DNA of 64,000 nt, taken from contig NZ_JAKIKY010000014.1 in NCBI RefSeq assembly GCF_023349185.1, positions 62,001 through 126,000 on the forward strand, written 5' to 3'. Below, piece after piece: positions 9,799 to 19,123 of the stretch; within the stretch, counting starts at the first letter, position 1, and every line of letters begins with the position of its first letter. This stretch comes from Shewanella aquimarina. Its GTDB lineage: Bacteria > Pseudomonadota > Gammaproteobacteria > Enterobacterales > Shewanellaceae. Below the pieces are notes generated by a model. The model saw only the letters and a program-made list of their open reading frames with translations. It was not told the origin of the DNA and did not search any database. The translations under genes and the position numbers were made by a program.

Positions 9799-9829
9799 CC
9801 AAATTAAGAGATCAAAAAAGGTAACTACT

Positions 9830-11188
9830 ATGAAGTCTGAACAGACTCTCGCTGCACCCGCTGTACCTGCAAGCTCCCTGCTTGACCGTTATTTTTCCAT
9901 CACCGCTCGTGGTAGTACGCTGCGCCAAGAGGTGATAGCCGGCCTTACCACCTTCCTCGCCATGGTCTATTCGGTGATCGTGGTGCCTAACATGTTGGGC
10001 GCCGCCGGTTTCGACCCTGGCGCCGTCTTCGTGGCCACCTGTCTGATTGCCTCCTTTGGCTCGCTCTTGATGGGGCTCTGGGCCAACCTGCCGATGGCGA
10101 TTGGTTGTGCCATCTCGCTCACCGCCTTTACCGCCTTTAGCATGGTATTGGGCCAAGGCATCTCGATTCCTGTGACCCTGGGGGCTATCTTCCTCATGGG
10201 CGTGGTCTTCACCTTGGTGAGTGTCACCGGCGTGCGTCAGTGGGTACTGACCAACCTGCCTAAGGGGATCGCCCACGGTACAGGTATAGGTATCGGCCTG
10301 TTTCTGCTGCTGATCGCCACCAACAGTGTGCACCTGATTGTCGCCAACGACACGGGCTTGCCGGTGAAGCTTGGCGATATCCATAGCCTGCCTGTGCTGG
10401 CGACCGTTATCGGCCTGGCGGCCACCATAGGCCTGGAGCGCCGCGGCGTACCTGGTGGTATCTTGCTGGTGATCATCGCGCTTTCCGTGTTTGGCCTGGC
10501 GTTCGACCCGAGCGTGACCTATCAGGGCTTATTTGCCCTGCCGGATTTGATGTCTGACAAGTCGCTCATCGGTCAGCTGGATATCATGGGCGCGCTTAAT
10601 CCTGTGGTGCTGCCTATCGTGCTGGCCTTGGTGATGACGGCGATTTTCGATGCCACGGGCACCATACGTGCGGTAGCCGGTCAGGCGGAACTGCTGGATG
10701 AGAAAGACAATATCGTCGGCGGCGGTAAGGCGCTGACCTCAGATTCGGTGAGCAGCATCTTCGCAGGCACAGTCGGCGGCGCGCCGGCGGCCGTGTATAT
10801 CGAGTCGGCGGCGGGTACCGCGGCCGGTGGTAAGACGGGCCTGACTGCCACCATCGTCGGTGTCCTGTTCCTGTTGATGGTGTTCCTTGCGCCGCTAAGC
10901 TATCTGGTACCGGCCTATGCTACCGCGCCTGCGCTCATGTATGTGGGCCTCTTGATGCTGAGCAATGTGACTAAGCTGAACTTCGACGACAAGGTCGATG
11001 CCATGGCGGGCCTAACTTGCGCCGTGTTTATCATCCTCAGCTGTAATATCGTTACCGGTATCATGTTGGGCTTCGTCACCCTAGTGATTGGTCGTCTGGC
11101 CAGCGGTGAGTGGCGAGCACTGAAACCCGGTGTGTTAGCCATCACTATCGGTCTGGTGGTCTTCTACATGGGCGGCTGGGCGATTTAA
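9830..11188 (+). CDS. NCS2-family (AzgA-like) purine nucleobase permease
   Basis: A 452-residue multi-pass membrane protein (about 12-14 hydrophobic segments). Signatures of AzgA/GhxP/PurP transporters are [14 protein letters not shown] near residue 32, [23 protein letters not shown] near 70, FDATGT near 281 and [18 protein letters not shown] near 330. These import adenine, guanine or hypoxanthine with protons; the sequence alone does not settle which. The ribosome site AAAAAAGG precedes the ATG by about 8 nt. Its TAA stop is followed immediately by MITE-like element A1. A structured leader precedes it. Confidence 0.85.
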   Translation: MKSEQTLAAPAVPASSLLDRYFSITARGSTLRQEVIAGLTTFLAMVYSVIVVPNMLGAAGFDPGAVFVATCLIASFGSLLMGLWANLPMAIGCAISLTAFTAFSMVLGQGISIPVTLGAIFLMGVVFTLVSVTGVRQWVLTNLPKGIAHGTGIGIGLFLLLIATNSVHLIVANDTGLPVKLGDIHSLPVLATVIGLAATIGLERRGVPGGILLVIIALSVFGLAFDPSVTYQGLFALPDLMSDKSLIGQLDIMGALNPVVLPIVLALVMTAIFDATGTIRAVAGQAELLDEKDNIVGGGKALTSDSVSSIFAGTVGGAPAAVYIESAAGTAAGGKTGLTATIVGVLFLLMVFLAPLSYLVPAYATAPALMYVGLLMLSNVTKLNFDDKVDAMAGLTCAVFIILSCNIVTGIMLGFVTLVIGRLASGEWRALKPGVLAITIGLVVFYMGGWAI

Positions 11189-11348
11189 TACCAATCGTAA
11201 TAAATAATTAATCATTCTAGCTTGTTAAAACGCTCGATAACTGTATTAGTATTTTTAATTGTAGAATAACTACTTATCTAAAAATCCTACTTTGTTCTCA
11301 AGCGTTTTTCCTGCGCTATTTCTGATCATATATCTACTGTGGTTGGTA
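11189..11348. mobile_element. MITE-like element A, copy 1 (160 bp)
   Basis: The 160-bp segment runs from TACCAATC to GGTTGGTA with imperfect terminal inverted repeats. A second copy at 44159-44318 has the same length, with only about six differences by eye. TA dinucleotides at both ends fit a TA target-site duplication (the Tc1/mariner-IS630 habit, inferred). It begins at the base after the TAA stop of the purine permease. There is no open reading frame of note inside, so it would move only in trans. Confidence 0.75.
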
Positions 11349-11447
11349 TAACGCTGCAATTGGCGAGCGGGTCGTTCAGCTGAGCGCGACTATGATAGCG
11401 ACTGCGACGGCACCTCAGGCCGTAACTCAGACTGTAATACTGAAAAT

Positions 11448-11477
11448 ACAAACCCAGGCTTTTTAGCCTGGGTTTGT
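11448..11477. terminator. Intrinsic terminator between the permease and CBS genes
   Basis: A perfect 13-bp stem (ACAAACCCAGGCT and its complement) with a TTTT loop. A short T-rich stretch follows on the minus-strand side. It probably serves the convergent purine permease and CBS-protein genes. Confidence 0.65.
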
Positions 11478-11531
11478 CGTTTCTGCTGCCGGCAGCATTT
11501 GGTTAACGCATTTGGTTAAGGCAAAAGCGGG

Positions 11532-11960
11532 TTAGGCCTGTTCTGGTTCTGGCTCATCCTGACTGAAGGCGCGTAGCAGATCTTTCCAGGTGATGATGCC
11601 CACTATCTTGTTCAAGGCCATCACAGGCAGACAGCCTATGTCGTGTGCCAGCATGAGTTGGCTGGCGGTCTTGATGTCGGCCTCGGGGGCTATGGTGATG
11701 GGATCACGGCTCATTACCTGATGGGCGCGGCGGTGCAGGGTGTCGCTGTCGCGCTCGGTTTCGCCTATGCTGCCGATGTGTGGGCTGAGGGTGCGCAGAT
11801 AGTCGCGCTCGGATAACACTCCCTGCAAGCTGTCGTTTTCGACCACCAGCAGGTGATGAAAGGGGGCGCTGTCAAAGATCTCTTTGACTATGGTGAGCCT
11901 GTCATCCATATCTATGGTGACGACTCTGGTACTCATGATCTCCGATACCCGAATTTCCAT
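11532..11960 (-). CDS. Two-CBS-domain protein
   Basis: 142 residues made almost entirely of a tandem CBS pair. The first runs about 5-60 (ISEIMSTRVVTIDMDD, then HHLLVVENDSLQGVLSERD); the second about 80-135 (VMSRDPITIAPEAD, then HDIGCLPVMALNKIVGIITWKDLL). Such stand-alone pairs bind adenosyl nucleotides and regulate partners, but no partner is fused here. It is monocistronic, convergent with the purine permease and divergent from dapE. Target unknown. Confidence 0.8.
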   Translation of the reverse strand: MEIRVSEIMSTRVVTIDMDDRLTIVKEIFDSAPFHHLLVVENDSLQGVLSERDYLRTLSPHIGSIGETERDSDTLHRRAHQVMSRDPITIAPEADIKTASQLMLAHDIGCLPVMALNKIVGIITWKDLLRAFSQDEPEPEQA

Positions 11961-12144
11961 GGCGACTCCTGAGACTTAGGGGAATACTGAGTTTTGTATG
12001 TTTCTCAGTAACTTTGGTGAATTATCACCTGTTTCCAGTTATAACAGATAAATGAATGTTCAACAAATGACCATCTAAATTTCACATAAATGTCATGGGC
12101 TTGCCTTTTAATGGCTGGGTTTATCTTCGCATCAGGGCAAAAAG

Positions 12145-13434
12145 ATGAAATCCATGCCACTGGCTTATCGGGCCGAACCTCTTTACTCAGATTCCACTGT
12201 ATCGGCGCTTAGTCATTCTGAGCCGAGCCAAACTAATTCGAGTCATGCTAGTTTAAATAAGGCTAATTTAAACCAGGCTGATCTGAGTCAGCATAAGGCG
12301 GTGCGTTACTGTCGTGAGCTGATGCGCCGCCCCTCCATTACCCCAGAAGATGCCGGGTGTCAGCGATGGCTAGGGGCAAAGCTTGAGGCCATGGGGTTTG
12401 TGGTTAGCCACTATCAGGATCACGGGGTAAGCAATCTGCTGGCATCCTTGGACGAGCGTCCGGCGCAGCTGGCTCTTGCCGGCCACACGGATGTGGTGCC
12501 GCCTGGCGATCTGAGTCGCTGGCAGACGCCGCCGTTTGCCGCCACCTTGGTGGGCGAAACCTTGATAGGTCGCGGCGCGGTCGATATGAAATCTGGGCTG
12601 GCGGTGATGCTGGCGGCGGTTGAGGATCATATCGCTTGTCATGGCCTGCCCAAGGCCAATTGGCAGTTTATCGTCACCAGCGACGAAGAGGGCGAGGCCG
12701 AGTTTGGTACCCGCGCCCTGGTAGAGCGCCTGGCGGCCGCGCAGCGTCTACCTAAATACTGTGTGGTGGCCGAGCCGACCGCCGATAAACAGGCGGGGGA
12801 TGTGATTAAGATTGGCCGTCGCGGCGCCATCTCAGCCCGGCTGCAACTCAAAGGGAAACAGGGCCATGTGGCCTATCCTAAGAATGCCGTCAACGCCCTG
12901 CATATGGCGGCGCGGGTGATGCAGGCATTGGAGGCCCTTAGCTGGGATGAGGGCAGCGATGACTTTCCCGGCACCAGTTTACAGGTGACCCATGTGGATT
13001 CGGGCAGCTTTACCGACAATATCGTGCCGGGTAGCTGTGAGATCTGTTTTAATATCCGCTACAGCTATCGTTACAGCGAGGCGGGGATTATCGAGCGGAT
13101 CCAAAGCTGTCTCGATGCATTGGCTTTAGGCAAGGATGCCATTAACTTGCGCTGGGAGCGCGGCTGTACCCCCTATCATACCCAGGAAAATGGCCAGCAG
13201 AGCCTGATCGCCCAGGTGGAGGCGGCGATCTTCGAGGTGACCGCCAGCTTTCCCCGCCTTTCCACCTCGGGCGGCACCTCGGATGGACGCTTCCTATCAT
13301 CACCCCAGACTCAGGTGATCGAACTTGGGCTACCTAACCACAGCATACATCAGGTTAACGAGCGGGTGGAGCTGGCGCAGATAGTGCGCCTGTATCAGAT
13401 CTATCGCGCCCTGCTGACGCGCTTTCATCGCTAA
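12145..13434 (+). CDS. dapE: Succinyl-diaminopimelate desuccinylase-like M20 peptidase (DapE)
   Basis: 429 residues. The M20 metallopeptidase motifs follow DapE closely: RRPSITPEDAGCQ, AGHTDVVPPGD (metal His and Asp), GRGAVDMKSG, TSDEEGE, GDVIKIGRRGAI, QGHVAYPKNAVN, STSGGTSDGRF and the final NHSIHQVNERV. DapE hydrolyses N-succinyl-LL-diaminopimelate in lysine and peptidoglycan synthesis. Compared with the 375-residue E. coli enzyme it has about 50 extra N-terminal residues, including three in-frame pentads (ASLNK, ANLNQ, ADLSQ). AGGGC lies 5-6 nt before the ATG. A DapE-like paralogue is possible, because metal-site spacing looks slightly divergent. Confidence 0.78.
   Translation: MKSMPLAYRAEPLYSDSTVSALSHSEPSQTNSSHASLNKANLNQADLSQHKAVRYCRELMRRPSITPEDAGCQRWLGAKLEAMGFVVSHYQDHGVSNLLASLDERPAQLALAGHTDVVPPGDLSRWQTPPFAATLVGETLIGRGAVDMKSGLAVMLAAVEDHIACHGLPKANWQFIVTSDEEGEAEFGTRALVERLAAAQRLPKYCVVAEPTADKQAGDVIKIGRRGAISARLQLKGKQGHVAYPKNAVNALHMAARVMQALEALSWDEGSDDFPGTSLQVTHVDSGSFTDNIVPGSCEICFNIRYSYRYSEAGIIERIQSCLDALALGKDAINLRWERGCTPYHTQENGQQSLIAQVEAAIFEVTASFPRLSTSGGTSDGRFLSSPQTQVIELGLPNHSIHQVNERVELAQIVRLYQIYRALLTRFHR
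12247..12291 (+). repeat. Three in-frame 15-bp tandem repeats inside dapE
   Basis: Units at 12247-12261, 12262-12276 and 12277-12291 share GCTA/G-N-TTTAAA-like sequence. They encode ASLNK, ANLNQ and ADLSQ, an A(N/D)LxQ pentad. They lie in the N-terminal extension that other DapE proteins lack. Confidence 0.7.
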
Positions 13435-13504
13435 TCACTAAGCGCTAAGCAATCTTGCTAGGCCATTTAGCTCGCCACTTAAAGCACTTAAATTAAGTCG
13501 GAAA

Positions 13505-13530
13505 AAAAAGACGCCGCTGGGCGTCTTTTT
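13505..13530. terminator. Intrinsic terminator between dapE and the acyltransferase gene
   Basis: The stem AAAAAGACGCC with GGCGTCTTTTT surrounds a GCTG loop and is A/T-flanked on both sides. It can therefore end both convergent genes. Confidence 0.75.
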
Positions 13531-13572
13531 ACTTTATTCAATCTGTACCAGCTATTGGGCTAGTTTAACTGG

Positions 13573-15336
13573 CTACTTCAATTGGCTATCCTCGCCGCCG
13601 GTGTTGAGCTCGGGCAGGTGGCAGTCGATGTAGCGGGCACGCTTCTTCGCCTTGAGCTTGTGGGTGTCCACCAGGACTAGGCCGTCGATGCAGTCGCCAA
13701 ATTCGGCGTCTATGCCAAAGTCGAGGAAGCTGACCCCTAAACCGTCGCACAGCTCGCCATATTGCTTATATAGGGCGGGAACCGCTGCGCCCATGCTGGC
13801 GAGCGCCTGCTTGAGCTGCTTAAATTCTGCCTGATAGTCCTCGCCGGGGAACAGGGCTTCGAGCCGCTCGTGCTGCTCCGGGGTGAAGCTGTAGCGGCTG
13901 TTGGCGTGTGCCAGCTCCTGAACCGGGCAGAAGTGGGTCTGATAGAAGTAGACCAACATCGCCTTGGCCTGCTCCGGCAGGGCGTCGCTGATGGAGACGG
14001 GACCGAACAGGTAGCGATATTGTGGGTGTTTGGCGAGGAAGGCGCCTATGCCGAACCAGAGATAGTCCAGGCTGCGCTTGCCCCAATACTTGGGTTGCAC
14101 GAAGCTGCGCCCCAGCTCCAGCCCCTGCTCGAAATAGGGAGCGAACTCGTCGCGATACTGAAACAGCGACTGGCTGTAGAGGCCCTTGTGCTCATCCTGG
14201 TAGAGGCTCTTGGCACTGGCGAAACGGTAGGCGCCGACGATCTCCAGCGCCTTGTGATCCCAGAGCACCAGATGCAGGTAGTCGGCGTCGTACTTGTCTG
14301 TGTCGCGGCGCTTGCCGCTGCCTTCACCCACGGCGCGAAAGGCGATCTCCCTCAGCCTGCCTATCTCACGCATGATGGGATTGCTTTGCTTGTGGCGGTA
14401 GAGATAGATGAGTTTCTCGTCGTGAGTCCGGCCCAGCAGCTCGCACTGGGATAGCGCCTCGATCAGATCGCTGCGCGACTCGGGATGGGCGATGGCGTTC
14501 TGGGTCTTAAACAGGGGGCTGCGGTTCTTGCCGATGCGGTAGAGATGATTCTTCAGCAGCTTCACCTGGGTCTTGAGCGGGAAGTCGCTGCTGGCCACCA
14601 CCTCTTTGGGGATCAGCTGACCTATGCGCAGTGGCATGGTGCGCTTGGCCTGCTTAAACATCTCCTTGACCAACAGCAGGCTGGCCAGGGGCTTGTAGAT
14701 CATCGAGGCGCCGTAGAAGGTGGCCGAGTTTTTGGCGTCGGCAAACATGGGCAGTAGCGGCGCCTGACAGGCCTTGGCGATCTTCAAAAAGCCGCTGTGC
14801 CAGTGCAGATCCCGTACGCCGTTGGGGCGCAGGCGTGACACCTCGCCAGAGGGGAAGATCAGTACGGCGCCTTCGCTCTTGAGGTGCTGGTGGATCTTCT
14901 CAAGGTGCTGTTTGGGAGTGCCGCCTGTCATGTTGCGTACGGGCAGCAGGATGGAGTGCAGCGGCTCAAGGGCCATCAGCAGCTCGTTGGCCACCACCTT
15001 GATATCCGGGCGCACCTTGCTGATAAGCTTGATCATCGCCAGGGCATCGAGGGAGCCTATGGGATGATTGGCGTAGATCACCACTCGTCCCTCGCTGGGG
15101 ATATTCTCGACCTCGGTGCTGGGCACGCTATAGGTGAAGTTGAAGCTGGCCAGTACCTGTTCGATAAAGTCTACCCCCTCAAGGTAATCGAACTCCTGAG
15201 TGATGGCATGGCACTCTTTTTCCATCAGGAAATAGCGCAGCAGCGCCTTGGTGGGGGTCGCCAGCCAGGGGCTCTGATTGAGCTTGGGCAGGTTGTTGGC
15301 AACCACATCGTCTACGGTAAAAATCATCTTTTGCAT
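13573..15336 (-). CDS. Two-domain acyltransferase, OlsF-like (ornithine/aminolipid synthesis)
   Basis: 587 residues. The N-terminal half (about 80-280) is a PlsC-type glycerolipid acyltransferase fold with ANHPIGSLDA (His/Asp motif), LLPVRNMTGG and FPSGEVSR. The C-terminal half (about 300-530) resembles OlsB/GNAT-like N-acyltransferases (IGRLREIAFRAVGEGSGKR, YRFASA, ELGRSFVQPKYWGKRSLDYLW). The fused order matches OlsF, which makes lyso-ornithine lipid and then ornithine lipid. Some members are annotated as hemolysin or lysophospholipid acyltransferase. A run of ten C residues (coding strand) lies 20-29 nt before the ATG. Family fairly certain; product inferred. Confidence 0.72.
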   Translation of the reverse strand: MQKMIFTVDDVVANNLPKLNQSPWLATPTKALLRYFLMEKECHAITQEFDYLEGVDFIEQVLASFNFTYSVPSTEVENIPSEGRVVIYANHPIGSLDALAMIKLISKVRPDIKVVANELLMALEPLHSILLPVRNMTGGTPKQHLEKIHQHLKSEGAVLIFPSGEVSRLRPNGVRDLHWHSGFLKIAKACQAPLLPMFADAKNSATFYGASMIYKPLASLLLVKEMFKQAKRTMPLRIGQLIPKEVVASSDFPLKTQVKLLKNHLYRIGKNRSPLFKTQNAIAHPESRSDLIEALSQCELLGRTHDEKLIYLYRHKQSNPIMREIGRLREIAFRAVGEGSGKRRDTDKYDADYLHLVLWDHKALEIVGAYRFASAKSLYQDEHKGLYSQSLFQYRDEFAPYFEQGLELGRSFVQPKYWGKRSLDYLWFGIGAFLAKHPQYRYLFGPVSISDALPEQAKAMLVYFYQTHFCPVQELAHANSRYSFTPEQHERLEALFPGEDYQAEFKQLKQALASMGAAVPALYKQYGELCDGLGVSFLDFGIDAEFGDCIDGLVLVDTHKLKAKKRARYIDCHLPELNTGGEDSQLK

Positions 15337-15355
15337 GGGATCTGCTCGCTGTGTA

Positions 15356-15365
15356 GGGGGGGGGG
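15356..15365. repeat. Homopolymeric G10/C10 tract upstream of the OlsF-like gene
   Basis: Ten consecutive G on the plus strand (C on the coding strand) lie 20-29 nt before the acyltransferase start codon, within the likely 5' untranslated region or promoter spacer. Tracts of this length are prone to slipped-strand changes. Confidence 0.8.
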
Positions 15366-15451
15366 CCGTTATGGAGACACCCTATCCATAGCGTCAGAGT
15401 AAGAGGGGAGTTTGACTAGTAGATGAACAAATTATTGCAGCCAGATGACGC

Positions 15452-18400
15452 CTACTGCACTATGAGGCTGTCGGGTAGACGTATGATGAAGGTGCTGCCT
15501 TGCCCCTCCTGAGAGTCTATGCTGATCTCTCCCTTCAACACCTGAGTGACTATGTTAGAGACGATATTCATCCCCAGGCCGCTGCCGCCTTTGCCGCGTT
15601 TAGTGGTGAAGAAGGGCTGGAACACTTGGGCCTGGATATCCTCCGGCATGCCGCAGCCATCGTCTTGGTAGGTGATGCAGATGCCGTCATCTGTGCGTGT
15701 CACCTCCAGGCTCAGCTGGCCCGACCTGCCATCTGGGTAGGCGTGGATCACCGAGTTGTTAAACAGGTTGCTGACGATCTGGTAGAAGGCCCCCGGGGTA
15801 CTCCTGATGATCAGCTTCTCGGGACAGTGATAGCTGTATTCATGGGGGGTACGTGACAGCATGGGGTTGAGGGAGATGAAGATCTCCTCCAGGTAGGCGT
15901 GTAGGTCGAACTCGCGCACATCCTCGTGGGACTGATCCACAGAGACCTGTTTGAAGCTGGCGATCAGCTTAGCTGCGCGTTCCAGGTTAGCCAGAACCAG
16001 GCGGCAGCACTCGGCCACCTCGGTTTGGTACTCTTCGAAATCCTCTTCGGTGATCTCGCCTCGGCGATAGAGCTGGTCGAAGTGTTTGACGCTCTCCTGC
16101 AGGTGGGAGGCGGCGGTGACACTGATGCCGATGGGGGTGTTGACCTCGTGGGTGATACTGGCCACTAGACCGCCCAGTGCTGCCATCTTCTCTTTGTCCA
16201 TCAGCTCGCCCTGGGTATGTTCCAGCTCATCCAGGGTGTGTTTTAGCTCGTCGTTACGCTGTTGCAGCTCCAGGGTGCGTTCGGCTACGCGCTGCTCCAG
16301 GCGCTGATTGAGCTCGCGTAGGGCATGCTCTGTCTCTTTTTGCTGCTGAATGTTCTTGATAGTCCCTGCGATCCGCACCGCCTTGCCCATCTCGTCACGC
16401 TCCACCACCTGGCCGCGATTGAGTACCCAGAGCCACTCGCCGTCGGGCGCCAGGCCGCGATAGGTGAGGGAGAATTTATCTATCTGATCGTTAATGCACT
16501 CCTTGGCGACCCGAGACACCTTGGGGATGTCGTCCGGATGGACGCAGCTGGCGATGGTCTTCTTAAGCTCCTCTTCCTGCTCCGGATACTTGAGGAAGGT
16601 ATTGGTGCGGGTCGCGTTGCCGTGAACAATGTTCCAGTCCCAGAACTCGTCGCCGCTGCCCCACAGCGCCAGCTGCAGACGCTGTTCGCTCTCGGCCACC
16701 TCATGCAGCAGCGCCGCCTGCTGTTGATACTGAGACCATTTGCGATAAAAGATCAGGCTCACCAGCATCAGTGTCAGGGTGAAATAGAAGGTGTAGGCGA
16801 AGGGCGATTGCCAGGGGGCCGGTTCCAGCATGATCTGCAGGCGCCTGATGGGGCTGTATTGCTGATTTATATCCTTGGCGCGGATCTCAAACAGATAGTT
16901 GCCGGGATTGAGCCCGGTAAAGTAGGCGACCTGCTCTGGCGAGCCGGCGATCCAGGTGTCGTTGAGCCCAAGCAGACGGTACTGGTAGCTGAGCCGGGTG
17001 GCGTTGTGCAGATCTGGGCTGTGATAATGCAGCGAGAAGATGTCGGCGGTATGGGAGAGGGTCAAGGCCGGTGGCAGCCTCGGGGTGCCCTTGTCCATAT
17101 CCGGCAGCCCCTGAGACTGACCCAAGACAAAGAGATCTGTGATCACTGGCAGGGTTGGCGGCTGACGCCTGGGGAGCTGTGACGGGTTAAAGTGGTTGAA
17201 GCCGTTGACGCCACCCAGGTAGAGGCTGTTATCGCTGCCCAGTGCCGCCGCACCGAAGTTAAACTCGTTGTCCTGTATGCCATCGAGGTCAGTGTAGTTG
17301 GTGATCTTTAGGCTGCCCGGGTCTAGGTGGGTCAGCCCCTTGGTGGTGCCAAGCCACAGGTGGCGGCGCTGGTCGGCGAACAGCAGATAGATGGTATCGT
17401 CGATCAGGCCATCTGCCGTGGTAAGCAGTCGGCTGCTGAAATCCCGGGTGTTGAAATGCAGTAACCCCTCGTTGCTGGCAATCCACAGGCTGTGGTTGTC
17501 ACCAGGGATAATGGAGAACAGGTGCTTGGGCAAGGCATTGGGGGTATGCGTGGAAAAGTGGGTGATCTCGCCATCGACCGCAAGCCTGAGCAGGCCGTCG
17601 CTGGAGGAGGTGAGCCAATAGTTGCCGTCGCTGTCCTGCAGCATATCTGTGACCGTCTTGATAGGGAGCTGCACACTAATAAAGCCTGTTGCTATGCCGG
17701 CATATCTGGCGACGCCGCCATCTCTACTGGTGATCCAGGGTGTCCCCTTATGGTCGAAATAGAGTGAATACAGCTGATTGCTGGGCAGGCTGTTTGGGCT
17801 CTTGGCATCGGTTAGATAGTGAATATAGCTCTGCTTGTCGGCGGTATAGATGAAGAGGCCGTCGCCCCGGGTGCCTATCCACAGCTGGCCGCTGGCATCC
17901 TCCTTGATGAAACTGACGAAGGCCCGACCCAGCCTAGGGTTTTGCACATGGAAGGGGGCAAAGCCTGCCAGTTCGCCCCTAGTGTTTTTTAGCCCCCGAT
18001 AGACCCCGCTGGCTGTGCCGACCCAGAGGGTACCCTGGCTGTCCTCCAGCAGACTACGAATGTCCACATTAAGCAGGTTGTTGTCGATGAAGCTAAAGCC
18101 ATGCACGTGGCCGAAATATTGGGCGTCGAGAAAGGTTTTGCTCAGGCCGCCGCCCTTGCTGCCGATCCACAGCTGCTGTTCGTTGTCTATCCATAAGGAT
18201 GTGATGACTGGGCTGTTGATGCTGTAGCGGTTCTCGGCGGATGCGTTGAGCCTGTGGAGCTCACCACTGCTTGGCTCATATCTGGCTAAGCCCTGGGCGC
18301 GAAAACCAATCCAGAGGCTGCCGAACTTGTCTCGCTTGAGGGCGGAAATGGAGAAGGCGGCGCTGGCGGGCACGGAGTCGATAGCCATGGCCTGGTCGTT

Positions 18401-19123
18401 GGTGATATCCAGCAGGAACAGACCGCGGGTCTGGGTGCCTACCCAGAGGGTGTTACTCTTACCCGCCTCGATGGCGGAGACGCCGCGAAGCTCGGCCTGG
18501 GCATATTGGGTCAGACTAACCTTGTCTTCCGTTTGTTTAAGGCTGGCGAGGCCGTTGAGGGTGCCAATCCAGAGCTTCTCCTGTCTATCGCGATACAGGG
18601 TGTTGATACGCCCGCCGGGCAGGCCCGGGGTATTGCTGCTGTCTAGGGTGGCCAGCAGCTTGTTGCTGGCGGGGGAGTAGTAGAGCAGGCGGTTGTCGGC
18701 GGTGGCGAGCCAGAGGTTGCCCTCGGCGTCTTCGTCCAGGTCGACGATATCGTCGGGTAGCGGACTGTTACTGGCGTTGAAGGGCTCGAAGCGTCCACTG
18801 TCGGCGTGATAGCGGTTGATCCCTTCGTTACGGGTGATAAGCCATAGGGTATTGCGGCTGAAATGCAGTTTCTTGATAAATTTGGCCGAGGGGCCTTGTT
18901 CATCATCTCGGGTGTCGAAGATCTTGAAACGCTTACCATCGTAGCGGTTGAGCCCGGCCTGGGTGGCGACCCATAGGTGGCCATCCTTGTCGTTGACGAT
19001 ATCTGTGACCGTGTTCATCGACAGCCCCTCCTTGGCGCCGAATGAATCGAATTGCGGCTGATAGCTGAAGGCCTGGCTGTGCTGGCTCACCAGAAGCAAG
19101 AATAAGAGGATGAAAGCTCTCAT
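15452..19123 (-). CDS. Two-component-propeller sensor histidine kinase with PAS domain
   Basis: 1223 residues. A signal peptide (about 1-18) leads into a series of reg_prop beta-propeller blades (LWVATQAGLNRYDG, LWIGTLNGLASL, LWIGTRGDGLFIY and others) to about residue 650. Then follow a Y_Y_Y domain (about 700-780), one transmembrane helix (about 783-803), a PAS domain with a PAC-like end (about 830-935), a coiled coil, a kinase core with THEVNTP (phospho-His near 992) and an HATPase ending in GGSGLGMNIVSN. The periplasmic propeller presumably senses an extracellular ligand. Unlike Bacteroides HTCS proteins there is no fused receiver or AraC domain, and no response regulator gene is adjacent. 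Ligand unknown. Confidence 0.88.
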   Translation of the reverse strand: MRAFILLFLLLVSQHSQAFSYQPQFDSFGAKEGLSMNTVTDIVNDKDGHLWVATQAGLNRYDGKRFKIFDTRDDEQGPSAKFIKKLHFSRNTLWLITRNEGINRYHADSGRFEPFNASNSPLPDDIVDLDEDAEGNLWLATADNRLLYYSPASNKLLATLDSSNTPGLPGGRINTLYRDRQEKLWIGTLNGLASLKQTEDKVSLTQYAQAELRGVSAIEAGKSNTLWVGTQTRGLFLLDITNDQAMAIDSVPASAAFSISALKRDKFGSLWIGFRAQGLARYEPSSGELHRLNASAENRYSINSPVITSLWIDNEQQLWIGSKGGGLSKTFLDAQYFGHVHGFSFIDNNLLNVDIRSLLEDSQGTLWVGTASGVYRGLKNTRGELAGFAPFHVQNPRLGRAFVSFIKEDASGQLWIGTRGDGLFIYTADKQSYIHYLTDAKSPNSLPSNQLYSLYFDHKGTPWITSRDGGVARYAGIATGFISVQLPIKTVTDMLQDSDGNYWLTSSSDGLLRLAVDGEITHFSTHTPNALPKHLFSIIPGDNHSLWIASNEGLLHFNTRDFSSRLLTTADGLIDDTIYLLFADQRRHLWLGTTKGLTHLDPGSLKITNYTDLDGIQDNEFNFGAAALGSDNSLYLGGVNGFNHFNPSQLPRRQPPTLPVITDLFVLGQSQGLPDMDKGTPRLPPALTLSHTADIFSLHYHSPDLHNATRLSYQYRLLGLNDTWIAGSPEQVAYFTGLNPGNYLFEIRAKDINQQYSPIRRLQIMLEPAPWQSPFAYTFYFTLTLMLVSLIFYRKWSQYQQQAALLHEVAESEQRLQLALWGSGDEFWDWNIVHGNATRTNTFLKYPEQEEELKKTIASCVHPDDIPKVSRVAKECINDQIDKFSLTYRGLAPDGEWLWVLNRGQVVERDEMGKAVRIAGTIKNIQQQKETEHALRELNQRLEQRVAERTLELQQRNDELKHTLDELEHTQGELMDKEKMAALGGLVASITHEVNTPIGISVTAASHLQESVKHFDQLYRRGEITEEDFEEYQTEVAECCRLVLANLERAAKLIASFKQVSVDQSHEDVREFDLHAYLEEIFISLNPMLSRTPHEYSYHCPEKLIIRSTPGAFYQIVSNLFNNSVIHAYPDGRSGQLSLEVTRTDDGICITYQDDGCGMPEDIQAQVFQPFFTTKRGKGGSGLGMNIVSNIVTQVLKGEISIDSQEGQGSTFIIRLPDSLIVQ

